Part shown: in pieces, positions 24,280 through 32,204 of the stretch
Numbering within the stretch: the stretch's first letter is position 1
Layout of the letters: every line of letters starts with the position of its first letter
NCBI GenBank assembly: GCA_017480425.1
Contig: JAFVAR010000036.1
Location: 1-34,359 of the forward strand
Reading direction: 5' to 3'
Length of the DNA: 34,359 bases
Source of the DNA: a bacterium
GTDB taxonomy: Bacteria > Cyanobacteriota > Vampirovibrionia > Gastranaerophilales > Gastranaerophilaceae
The notes under the pieces: model-generated
What the model saw: only the letters and a program-made list of their open reading frames with translations
What the model was told of the DNA's origin: nothing
Databases searched by the model: none
Position numbers and translations under genes: made by a program

Positions 24280-24888
24280 ATGAAAAAGATATTTTTAATT
24301 TTAATATTTTTTACTTTAATCGGTTTACCCGCTTTTTCGGATGATTTTTTTGATAATTATGCAGGAAGTGAAGATCAGGGAAATTTATGGGATAATCAAA
24401 AGCCTGTAACTGATGCTGAATTTGAAAAGGCAATTGAGACTTTGCAGGCAGGCAAAAAGAAAAAAGAAGAAAAGCAGCGTAAAAGACGTATAAAAAAAAT
24501 TAGCGGAGGGGGAACAAGCCTGCATCCGGGGTTGGATCCAACTTCTGAAATTCAGGCACAAGAACCTTTAAAAGTTGATAAGGACGAAGGAAGATTAATA
24601 AATATTCCTGTTGATACTTTTTTAGATGACAAAATTCTTGAAAAAGGTTTTTATAATGTGTACGGTGAAAAAGAGAAGGACGGAACGATATATTTGTCTT
24701 TTTACCAATCTCAATATTTGAAAGGTAAGATAAAAGCATATGAAACAAGCTATGATTCAGATTCTGACACAATAGATTTTGTAAAATACGAGCCGTACAA
24801 TGATTCTTATATAAGAATTATTTTCGGGTCTTTGGATTTTAATGCTTATACATATTTAATGTGTGTTCCTGAAAATCTTTCCGATTAA
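24280..24888 (+). CDS. Secreted protein with basic linker, unknown
   Basis: A 202-residue protein. MKKIFLILIFFTLIGLPAFS is a signal peptide, probably cleaved before DDFF. An acidic stretch and a highly basic linker (about 59-73, KKKKEEKQRKRRIKK) come next, then a compact C-terminal domain of about 95 residues (PVDTFLDDKILEKGFYNVYG ... IRIIFGSLDF). It stands just before the pilus/secretion operon on the same strand but has its own promoter and a gap of 172 bases before the next gene. Family not recognised. Confidence 0.7.
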   Translation: MKKIFLILIFFTLIGLPAFSDDFFDNYAGSEDQGNLWDNQKPVTDAEFEKAIETLQAGKKKKEEKQRKRRIKKISGGGTSLHPGLDPTSEIQAQEPLKVDKDEGRLINIPVDTFLDDKILEKGFYNVYGEKEKDGTIYLSFYQSQYLKGKIKAYETSYDSDSDTIDFVKYEPYNDSYIRIIFGSLDFNAYTYLMCVPENLSD

Positions 24889-24896
24889 AAATTTTC

Positions 24897-24924
24897 TTGC
24901 CTTATGTCATAAATATGGTATTAT
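24897..24924 (+). promoter_or_regulatory. Promoter of the pilus/secretion operon
   Basis: TTGCCT (24897-24902), 16 bases, then TATTAT (24919-24924) preceded by TGG (extended -10). The predicted start leaves a leader of about 130 bases before the ATG at 25061, long enough for regulation; no known riboswitch class is recognised in it. Confidence 0.5.
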
Positions 24925-25060
24925 ATTATTAGGCAATTGTAGGGAGAGTTATTCAACTTTTATTGCTCATTATATATACATAGTGCAAATAAACGATAAC
25001 AAGTTGTCAGCATTATAGTATACTCAAATAAGTGTAATTTAGTAGCAAGAAGTAGTGATT

Positions 25061-25711
25061 ATGCGAAATTATTTAAAGAAAAAAGAAGAGAAAATTTCTG
25101 AAAAACGCAGTAGAAGGCTGTATGACGCTAATTCTTTATTAAGAAGCGGTAAACGAATTCTTCTTGGCGTTTTTTGCTTAGGTATTATTTTTACAGTATT
25201 TTCATTTGTAAAAAATACGGCAAGTCGTGATACTGTCAGCATGGACGAACTTATTGCAATGACCGGAGCTCCGATTAGTGCGGTTAGTGCAAACAGGGAA
25301 AAGATTTCTATTCCGTCAGGAATTGTTAATCCGAATCCGTTTTTGCCATACAGAAATATTGGCGGAAGTTCATCTGTAGAGGATGTTCCTATGTATGACT
25401 TGGTTGAACCGCCGGAAGTGCTGGGCGAAAGCTCTGATGCGGCAAGGGTTATGGATACAATTGTGTCCGGTATTCTTTATGACAAATACAGTCCTTCTGC
25501 AATCATTAATATTGAAGGAAACGATTATCTTGTAAAAAAAGGTGATGTTGTAAATAATTACAAAGTTATGAATATAGCTCAAGACAGTGTTACTGTAAAA
25601 TTGGGCAATAATACTTACAAGGCAGGTATTGGAGAAATCCTTACCGAGGGTGTAATAAACCATAATGATGTTCCAAATTTAAATAAGAAGTTCGGAGGGG
25701 AAAGACGATGA
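25061..25711 (+). CDS. GspC/PilP-like inner-membrane protein
   Basis: A 216-residue bitopic protein: a basic cytoplasmic head, one helix at about 32-49 (ILLGVFCLGIIFTVFSFV), then a periplasmic part. NPNPFLPYR is close to the NPFLP-type motif that begins the homology region of GspC/PilP, and SGILYDKYSPSAIINIEGND with YLVKKGDVVNNYKVMNI reads like that beta-sandwich domain. In pili and type II secretion such proteins link the inner-membrane platform to the secretin. The ATG at 25061 is preferred over an in-frame GTG at 25055. Its stop overlaps the secretin start (ATGA at 25708). Confidence 0.7.
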   Translation: MRNYLKKKEEKISEKRSRRLYDANSLLRSGKRILLGVFCLGIIFTVFSFVKNTASRDTVSMDELIAMTGAPISAVSANREKISIPSGIVNPNPFLPYRNIGGSSSVEDVPMYDLVEPPEVLGESSDAARVMDTIVSGILYDKYSPSAIINIEGNDYLVKKGDVVNNYKVMNIAQDSVTVKLGNNTYKAGIGEILTEGVINHNDVPNLNKKFGGERR

Positions 25712-27630
25712 AATATAGTAATATGCAGAGAGTTTTGTCAGCTGCTTTGTTGTTAGCATTCACGATACCTGCTACTTGCATGTCAGTTGATGCATACGGG
25801 GACTATAACTCATATGGTTCGTCAAGTTATAGTGACGGAATGACATTGAATGCATCTGCAATTTTGACAGACAAGAATGACAGAATTACTTTAAGTTTAA
25901 GAGATTCTGATACAAAGCAAGTAATAAGAATGTTTGCGGATAAAGTAGGCAAGAATGTAATATTTCACTCTTCCGTTAACGGTAAAGTTACATTAGACTT
26001 AGTTGATATGCCGATTAATGATGCTTTCAACCTTGTTCTTCAAGTTGCCGGATTGAAATACTATGTACAAAATAATACTTTGATTGTTTTGGCAAAAGAC
26101 AGTGCTGATAATGCAAACTTTGCAAAACAAGAAATGATGCTTTTCCCTGTAAATTATATAACTGCACAAAAAATTGCAGACTTTTTGAATAAAAATGTAT
26201 TTACTGACGGCGCTCAGACCGCAACAGTCAATGCTCCGACAAATGAAGTTATAGTATTCGGTATGCCTTCAAGCAAACCGATTGTTCAAAAAGTTATTGA
26301 CCAGTTAGATAGAGAACCTCTGTCAAGAACTTTTGCGGTAAACCATACTACACCTGCAGAAATGGCAGATATGATATGTAATATGTTGTTACCTTCCCGT
26401 GGTGCAACAACAGGCGGCGGCGGAAAAGGTGATGATACATACGCTCCTCCGACACCGGGTGTAATGGGTGGTGCTGCAGGTATTGTAACAGGCGGCGCTG
26501 CAAACAGTATGGGCAGCGGTACAGAGATGAAACTTGGAGAAGGCACAATCGCTTGTACGGTTTCACAAAATGCACAAGGTTCAGGTGCAGGTGCTGCAAC
26601 AGGTTTTGATCTTCAGAATCTTGCAGTTTCATATTACCCGCAAAGAGGTACAATTTTAGTAATGGGCGGCTCTGAAGCTCAGCTAAAAATGATAGAGAAT
26701 TTTATAAAAGCTAATGACATCAAACAACAACAAGCATATTTAGAAATGTCTATTGTTGAACTAACAGAAGAAGGAAGTAAAGAATTTGAAAATAATTGGC
26801 AAATCCAATCAAACGCCTGGGGATTTAAGTTTGCAGGAGGCCAATTCTCCGGAGGAAGACCTGGAGGGCATGGGCAAGCTTATCAAGATTATACGTATAG
26901 AGGTTGGAGTTATACGGATGAAAAAGGCAATCCTATAGCCTATAACCAACCAGGAACTGACGGTAGTTCTACGAGGGTTTTCCCTACTTATCAGGAGGTT
27001 ACAGGAAAGTTACCGTTCCATATGAAAAACTCTTACATTTCTTGGACTATGAATTATTTAATCGAAAACAGAAAAGCAAGAATTTTAGCTAATCCTAAGC
27101 TTATAATAACAAACGGTCAAGAGTCTGTTATCGATTTAACTCAAGATTATGTTGAAAAAGTTACATCAGAATTTTTATCAGCAGCAGGAACTTCTACAGT
27201 AGGTATTGGTGCGGTCCAAAAAACATATACTATCGGTGAAGATAAGGGTATAAAAATTGCACTCACTCCGTTTATTTCACCGGATGGGTATGTAACGATG
27301 AATATAAAGCCTGAATACGCTGTAGAAGCAGGACAGGTTATAGCTCCGGGACAATCAGGACAAAATGAACTTCAGGCAACACTTTTAAGCAGAAGAAACC
27401 TTGATTTAAAGAATTTAAGAGTAAAAGACGGCGAAACTTTAGTAATTGGCGGTTTGATACAAGAAGTTGAACAGAAAAATGTTAGGAAAATTCCTGTGTT
27501 AGGTGATTTACCGCTTATTGGTGCAGCATTCCGTTCGACATCTACATCTAAAGGAAAATCTGAGTTGGTATTAATGATTACTCCTCGCATTATTGATGAC
27601 GGAGACGGAGCGGTAGCGGATAGTTTATAA
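25708..27630 (+). CDS. Type IV pilus/type II secretion secretin (PilQ/GspD-like)
   Basis: A 640-residue outer-membrane pore protein. A signal peptide ends about residue 29 (SVDA). Residues 60-130 fit an STN/N0 domain (ITLSLRDSDTKQVIRMFADK), 140-215 an N1-like KH domain, 231-298 a glycine-rich insert, 300-345 another N domain, and 435-632 the secretin core (ILANPKLIITNGQESVIDL, then LVIGGLIQEVEQKNVRKIPV and LGDLPLIGAAFRS). The multimer forms the channel for a pilus or exported proteins. PilQ and GspD cannot be separated by eye. Its ATG overlaps the preceding stop; the ATPase gene begins 2 bases after its stop. Confidence 0.93.
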   Translation: MKYSNMQRVLSAALLLAFTIPATCMSVDAYGDYNSYGSSSYSDGMTLNASAILTDKNDRITLSLRDSDTKQVIRMFADKVGKNVIFHSSVNGKVTLDLVDMPINDAFNLVLQVAGLKYYVQNNTLIVLAKDSADNANFAKQEMMLFPVNYITAQKIADFLNKNVFTDGAQTATVNAPTNEVIVFGMPSSKPIVQKVIDQLDREPLSRTFAVNHTTPAEMADMICNMLLPSRGATTGGGGKGDDTYAPPTPGVMGGAAGIVTGGAANSMGSGTEMKLGEGTIACTVSQNAQGSGAGAATGFDLQNLAVSYYPQRGTILVMGGSEAQLKMIENFIKANDIKQQQAYLEMSIVELTEEGSKEFENNWQIQSNAWGFKFAGGQFSGGRPGGHGQAYQDYTYRGWSYTDEKGNPIAYNQPGTDGSSTRVFPTYQEVTGKLPFHMKNSYISWTMNYLIENRKARILANPKLIITNGQESVIDLTQDYVEKVTSEFLSAAGTSTVGIGAVQKTYTIGEDKGIKIALTPFISPDGYVTMNIKPEYAVEAGQVIAPGQSGQNELQATLLSRRNLDLKNLRVKDGETLVIGGLIQEVEQKNVRKIPVLGDLPLIGAAFRSTSTSKGKSELVLMITPRIIDDGDGAVADSL

Positions 27631-27632
27631 TT

Positions 27633-29681
27633 ATGTCTAATCAACTGGAAAAACTTAAAAGCAGTATCCGAAAGGAATACCTAAAAGATTACGAATTAAA
27701 CCTGATGAAAACATCGGGTTTTATTCCTGTTGATAAAAGGCAAAATAATTTATACGTTATTTTAAGCAAATCTCAAGATGTCGACAAAAATAAAGTCACA
27801 GAGATAGTAAAATCAAAGCAACAAGAGCTTGTTCCGCAGTTTATTCCTCTGGAAACTCACGATTTCAATGAAATTATGAGCTATGTTTCTAATCTGCTCA
27901 AAGAGGAGGAAGTTAAATCTGAGATAAAAGATGCTGAGTCGGGAGCAGAACCTTCGCCGGAAGATATGCTGTTAAGTATCGGATGGATTACCAAAGAACA
28001 ATTGGCTGAGTGTCAAAATATTTCAAAACAAGATAAAAAACCTTTGGATTTGGTATTTTACGATAAAAAATACCTGAATATGGAACAAATTTCTTCATAC
28101 TTAAAGAAAAAATTCGGATATGAAGTTGTTTTAAAATCAAATATTGTTGTCGATAAAACAATTGCAAAAATGCTTCCGGATGATTTTGTTGAGAAAAAAC
28201 AAGCAGTCACGATGTCAATGGAAGGTAACAAACTTGCAGTTGCGATGGTAAATCCGCTTGACAAGTTTACAATAAGAGAAGTTTCGCTCTCTACCGGACG
28301 TTCTTTGAATGTATATTGTCTTCCATACCACGAATACGATATGTATTTAAAAGAATACTTGATTGCAAAAAAATCCGAGCAATCTGCAAAAGAAACAGAG
28401 AGAATTATCCAAAGTATTGAAGAAGAATCTGCAAAATATAACAACGAAGCTTCTCTCTGGTCGCAGGTTGAAAAAGAACTTCAAGAAGCAAGCGGAAGTG
28501 TTGCCAAATTTGTATATAAAATTATAACAGATGCAATTGATGCAAAAGCATCAGATATTCACATAGAACCGCGTCTCGGGTATTACGTTGTCCGTGTTCG
28601 TACAGACGGTATTTTAAAGAAGGTGCTTGAAATTCCTGCAAGTATTGAGCAGTCTGTTATCACACGTTTCAAGGTTCTTGCAAGAATGAATATTGCAGAG
28701 CACAGACGTCCGCAGGACGGTACTTTTTCTATCAAATACAATGACAGTATGTACGATTTTCGTATAAATACACTTCCTGTATCAGGTAAAGAAAAAGTTG
28801 TTATTCGTATTTTGGCTCCTGCAGTAAGCTTGAAGGCATCAGGAAGCGAAATGATTATTCCGGGTGCGCTGGAAGAAGATATCAAGAAAATTCATGATAT
28901 GGTTCAATGTCCAAACGGAATTATTTTGACGTCAGGTCCTACAGGTTCAGGTAAAACAACAACTTTGTATACGATATTAAAAGCGCTGAATAAAGAAGAC
29001 GTAAATATTACAACAATTGAAGACCCTATAGAAATTAAACTTGAGGGTATAAATCAATCGCAGGTTAACCCCAAAGCGGATATTACGTTTGCATCATGTA
29101 TGAGAGCAATATTAAGACAAGACCCTGATATCATTCTTGTCGGTGAAATCCGTGACTTTGAAACTTTGGAAGTTGCAATATCCGCAGCTCTTACAGGCCA
29201 CCTTGTACTGAGTACCGTTCACACCAACTCCGCAGCTGCAACGGTTACACGTTTAATAGAAATGGGTGCAAAAGATTATTTGGTATCTTCGACTTTGACA
29301 GGTGTAATTGCGCAACGTCTTGTAAGACGTCTTTGCGACAAATGTAAAGAGGAATATTATCCGACTGAAGAAGAAGTAAAGCACATTTGTGCAAATCCAA
29401 AAATACAGCAGCAGTTGCTGCATACAAAATTATACAGAAAAAAAGGCTGCAAGGACTGCGGTTATCTTGGCTATTCAGGTCGTATGGGCATATATGAAAT
29501 TATGCCAATTACTCGTGAGATTAAAAAACTCATAGCACAAGGTGCTCATGATATTGAAATCGAGGATGCTGCAGTTGCAGCAGGTATGAGAACATTAAAA
29601 TTCTCGTGCCTGAATCATATTATGAACGGAATTACTACATCAAGTGAATTTATAAGGGTTTTGGGTTACGCAAGTGACTAA
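27633..29681 (+). CDS. pilB: Type IV pilus assembly / type II secretion ATPase (PilB/GspE)
   Basis: A 682-residue hexameric cytoplasmic ATPase that drives pilus or pseudopilus assembly. An N-terminal MshEN-like region (about 110-240) is followed by the core: ASDIHIEPR (306-314), Walker A GPTGSGKTTT (435-444), the Asp box TIEDPIE, Walker B ILVGEIRD (501-508), the His box STVHTNSA (527-534), and a four-cysteine zinc motif at C568, C571, C606 and C609, as in PilB/GspE. No Shine-Dalgarno; the ATG is 2 bases past the secretin stop, so translation is probably coupled. The gene symbol follows family usage; GspE is equally possible. Confidence 0.95.
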   Translation: MSNQLEKLKSSIRKEYLKDYELNLMKTSGFIPVDKRQNNLYVILSKSQDVDKNKVTEIVKSKQQELVPQFIPLETHDFNEIMSYVSNLLKEEEVKSEIKDAESGAEPSPEDMLLSIGWITKEQLAECQNISKQDKKPLDLVFYDKKYLNMEQISSYLKKKFGYEVVLKSNIVVDKTIAKMLPDDFVEKKQAVTMSMEGNKLAVAMVNPLDKFTIREVSLSTGRSLNVYCLPYHEYDMYLKEYLIAKKSEQSAKETERIIQSIEEESAKYNNEASLWSQVEKELQEASGSVAKFVYKIITDAIDAKASDIHIEPRLGYYVVRVRTDGILKKVLEIPASIEQSVITRFKVLARMNIAEHRRPQDGTFSIKYNDSMYDFRINTLPVSGKEKVVIRILAPAVSLKASGSEMIIPGALEEDIKKIHDMVQCPNGIILTSGPTGSGKTTTLYTILKALNKEDVNITTIEDPIEIKLEGINQSQVNPKADITFASCMRAILRQDPDIILVGEIRDFETLEVAISAALTGHLVLSTVHTNSAAATVTRLIEMGAKDYLVSSTLTGVIAQRLVRRLCDKCKEEYYPTEEEVKHICANPKIQQQLLHTKLYRKKGCKDCGYLGYSGRMGIYEIMPITREIKKLIAQGAHDIEIEDAAVAAGMRTLKFSCLNHIMNGITTSSEFIRVLGYASD

Positions 29682-29698
29682 AATAAAAAGAGGATAAT

Positions 29699-30898
29699 AT
29701 GCCAATATATAGTTATCAAGCTTTAAAAAAAGGTAAAGAAGTTGTAAAAGGTGAAGTAACCGCCTCAAATCTTAAGGATGCACGTGATGTAATTCGTAAG
29801 ATGGGGCTTGTGCCGACTAAGATTATTGAATATACAGAAGGTAAAATAAATAAAAGCGAACAAATTAAGCCGCTTTCATTGAATGAAAAAATAGATTTTA
29901 TTTCAACTCTTCAAATCTTGTTGTCATCAGGTATTCCTGCGGTTGAATCATTAATGTTTATGGAGCAGGAAGCTGCAAGAAAGAAAATTCGTGAAACATC
30001 GAGAATTCTAAAGACGCAGATTATGGCAGGTTCAACATTTGCAGATACTATGGCAAGATTTCCTAAAGTATTCGGATATATTTTTATCGGTTTGGTTAAG
30101 GCCGGTGAAGAATCAGGTGAGTTAGAAAAAACTTTAGGCCGTATAAAAGATTTGTTAACTAAGCAGGCAAATATAAAAGCTAAGGTTATAGGTACTATGA
30201 TGTATCCGACATTTGTAATCTGTTTGGCTTTTGTAATTTCGATTGTTATGTTAACGTTTGTATTCCCTGCGTTTAAAGAAATGTTCGAAATGCAGGAAAA
30301 GACATTACCGCTGATTACAACATTAATGATTAATGCAGGAGATTATTTAAAAACATATTGGTATACAATCCCGATATTTATAATTTTCCTTGGTGTATTT
30401 ATTTATATGATTTTCAACTGGGAACCTGCAAAGAGGGTATTTGATAAATTCGTTCTAAAGATACCTCTTATAAGTAATTTGGTAATGTATTCAAATTATT
30501 CAAACTTTATGTCGGTATTCAGTGTATCTTATGATGCCGGTATTCCGATTGTCGACTGCTTGCACTTAGCTGTAACAACTCTGACAAACTCCGTTTTAAG
30601 AAATAAAATAAGTTCTGCAATAATCAAAGTTCAACAAGGGTTGCAAGTATCACAGGCATTAAGGTCTACAAAAATTATGCCCAAAATGCTTTTATTTATG
30701 GTTGCAACAGGTGAACAATCAGGCCGTTTAGGTGATATGCTTGAAAAAGCGGTTAATTTTCTGGATAAAACTTTAGACGGTATTATTGATACGATTACCA
30801 AAATGATAGAGCCGGTTATGTTGATAGTAATCGGAAGTATTGTTCTTGTAATGGCATTAGCGCTATATCTGCCGCTATTCCAGTCATATATGACATAA
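29699..30898 (+). CDS. pilC: Pilus/type II secretion platform protein (PilC/GspF)
   Basis: A 399-residue inner-membrane platform protein with two repeated cytoplasmic T2SSF domains and three membrane helices (about 160-190, 220-240 and 365-395). MPIYSYQALKKGKEVVKGEV is the classic GspF/PilC start; VGLVKAGEESGELEKTL appears in the first domain as IGLVKAGEESGELEKTL and in the second as VATGEQSGRLGDMLEKA. It couples the ATPase to pilin handling. AGAGGATA precedes the ATG and the ATPase ends 17 bases before. PilC and GspF cannot be told apart from this gene alone. Confidence 0.94.
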   Translation: MPIYSYQALKKGKEVVKGEVTASNLKDARDVIRKMGLVPTKIIEYTEGKINKSEQIKPLSLNEKIDFISTLQILLSSGIPAVESLMFMEQEAARKKIRETSRILKTQIMAGSTFADTMARFPKVFGYIFIGLVKAGEESGELEKTLGRIKDLLTKQANIKAKVIGTMMYPTFVICLAFVISIVMLTFVFPAFKEMFEMQEKTLPLITTLMINAGDYLKTYWYTIPIFIIFLGVFIYMIFNWEPAKRVFDKFVLKIPLISNLVMYSNYSNFMSVFSVSYDAGIPIVDCLHLAVTTLTNSVLRNKISSAIIKVQQGLQVSQALRSTKIMPKMLLFMVATGEQSGRLGDMLEKAVNFLDKTLDGIIDTITKMIEPVMLIVIGSIVLVMALALYLPLFQSYMT

Positions 30899-30913
30899 AA
30901 GAAGGGATTATAA

Positions 30914-31201
30914 ATGATGGCAAGTATAAAAGAAGATGGTTCAAATTTCACGGCAGCCGCATGGCGGGAAAAAGTTTATATAGAAACAACTGAGCATATA
31001 ATTAAAGGTTACGTATTTATGCCTAAAATTGGTAAGCGTGCAAGAATGCTTTCGGAGATTCTTAATACAAATAAGCAGTTTGTTGCTGTAACTGATTGCC
31101 AAATTGAATTTAAGCTTATCCCTCAAAGAGAAGTTGAAAGATACGAATTTATGCAGGTTAATCTGGCATCAATACTTTTAATGAGACCTTTAGATGATTA
31201 G
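30914..31201 (+). CDS. Small conserved protein (DUF6812-like)
   Basis: A 95-residue soluble protein. VYIETTEHIIKGYVFMPKIG followed by KRARMLSEILNTNKQFVAVT and a final NLASILLMRPL resemble a small beta-domain family in which a short first strand pair is followed by R-x-x-x-L-N-x-x-x-x-F-[IV]-x-[LV]-T; I recall this as DUF6812 but could not check. GAAGGGA precedes the ATG. It follows pilC by 15 bases, so it may belong to the pilus machine, and its last 8 bases overlap the SDR gene. Confidence 0.6.
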   Translation: MMASIKEDGSNFTAAAWREKVYIETTEHIIKGYVFMPKIGKRARMLSEILNTNKQFVAVTDCQIEFKLIPQREVERYEFMQVNLASILLMRPLDD

Positions 31202-32012
31202 TAAAGTATACGTAATTACAGGCTCTGCTTCGGGTATAGGAAGGGGAGTTCTGGAGAAACTGGCTGAAAATAATATTGTTTTTGCAGGATATAGAAATCC
31301 TTCTCATAAGGATGTTCTTGCTGCGATTTCTGCAAATGTTTATCCTTTTTATGTTGATTATACTAAGCCTGAAACAATAAAACTTGCATCTGATTATATT
31401 AAATCAAAATGTACAAAGATTGATACTTTGATAAATATTGCAGGTTGCGTGGTTGCGGGTCCTGTAGAAAAAATTGAAATCAGTGAGATTAAAAGGCAAT
31501 TTGATGTTAATGTGTTTGGGCATTTGGAGTTTACTCAAAATTTGATAGAGCTGCTTTGGGGAGGGCGTATTATTAATGTAAGTTCAATGGCGAGTTACGG
31601 AATATTTCCGTTTATATCTCCCTATTGTGCGTCAAAAAAATGTTTGGATATGTTTTTCAATTCATTTTTAATTGAAAACAAAAAAAATATAAAAGTAATT
31701 TCAATAAAACCGGGTGTCATTTCAACTCCGTTGTGGGAGAAATCAATAGAGGAGAATTCAAAATATTTTGAGAAATTTGATGAATATTCAAAAGAAATGA
31801 AATATGTTTTAGAAAATGCAAAAGCAAATGAAACGGGCGGTTTATCAACAGATAAAGTTGTAAAGGTAATATTGAAAGCGGATAGGGCAAGAAATCCAAA
31901 ACTTACTTATACAGTAGGAACCGATGCTTTATTTGCACGCTTGATTTCAAAACTCCCGCAGAAAATTGTAAATAATCTTGTAAAATTCGGAATCAGAACC
32001 AGAATGAAGTAA
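31194..32012 (+). CDS. Short-chain dehydrogenase/reductase (SDR)
   Basis: A 272-residue cytoplasmic oxidoreductase. The nucleotide loop is TGSASGIG (9-16), then NIAG (81-84) as a variant of NNAG, NVSS with catalytic S131 region (128-131), and YCASK with Y144 and K148; PGVISTP is the typical post-active-site loop. The absence of an acidic residue directly after strand 2 (AGYRN) hints at NADPH. Substrate unknown. The ATG overlaps the small conserved gene by 8 bases, so translation is coupled and this is the last gene of the operon as seen here. Confidence 0.88.
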   Translation: MISKVYVITGSASGIGRGVLEKLAENNIVFAGYRNPSHKDVLAAISANVYPFYVDYTKPETIKLASDYIKSKCTKIDTLINIAGCVVAGPVEKIEISEIKRQFDVNVFGHLEFTQNLIELLWGGRIINVSSMASYGIFPFISPYCASKKCLDMFFNSFLIENKKNIKVISIKPGVISTPLWEKSIEENSKYFEKFDEYSKEMKYVLENAKANETGGLSTDKVVKVILKADRARNPKLTYTVGTDALFARLISKLPQKIVNNLVKFGIRTRMK

Positions 32013-32021
32013 AAATAACTC

Positions 32022-32054
32022 AAAAAAAAAGACCTTGTGTATATAACCAAGGCC
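32022..32054 (-). terminator. Minus-strand terminator in the gap after the SDR gene
   Basis: GACCTTG (32031-32037) pairs with CAAGGCC (32048-32054), one mismatch. On the minus strand the stem is followed by nine T (32022-32030), so it terminates leftward transcription; the plus strand has no T-run. No coding gene ends here on the minus strand. Confidence 0.6.
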
Positions 32055-32170
32055 TGTCCGTTTAAATAAGAAGAGAGAGCTTTATGTTTACTCTAAACCT
32101 TAGAAATATATTTTTTTGCTATTTCATTTGTTATTTTGTTACAAAAGTTAATATATTTTTATAAATAATT
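32055..32170 (-). ncRNA. Candidate small RNA between two terminators
   Basis: A stand-alone minus-strand terminator (32022-32054) lies 3' of the strong terminator of the next gene (32173-32202), with no reading frame between. An inverted repeat TTTTG-TTA-CAAAA (32134-32146) stands where a promoter or operator would be. This is inference from punctuation only; no known family is recognised. It could also be a relic or a backup terminator. Confidence 0.3.
32134..32146. promoter_or_regulatory. Inverted repeat TTTTG-TTA-CAAAA
   Basis: A perfect 5-bp inverted repeat around TTA, the same motif as at 15409-15423 and close to 12022, 20837 and 5399. Confidence 0.4.
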
Positions 32171-32172
32171 AT

Positions 32173-32202
32173 AAAAACCCCCCTCGTAAGAGGGGGGTTT
32201 TT
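32173..32202. terminator. Strong bidirectional terminator
   Basis: CCCCCCTC (32178-32185) and GAGGGGGG (32190-32197) close a four-base GTAA loop, flanked by A5 and T5, so it works on both strands. On the minus strand it ends the large gene at 32205. Confidence 0.9.
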
Positions 32203-32204
32203 GT

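Noticed and set aside
24931..25060. Cyclic-di-GMP or other known riboswitch before the pilus operon
   Set aside because: The conserved core bases of the classes I know are not visible; only the leader length is suggestive.
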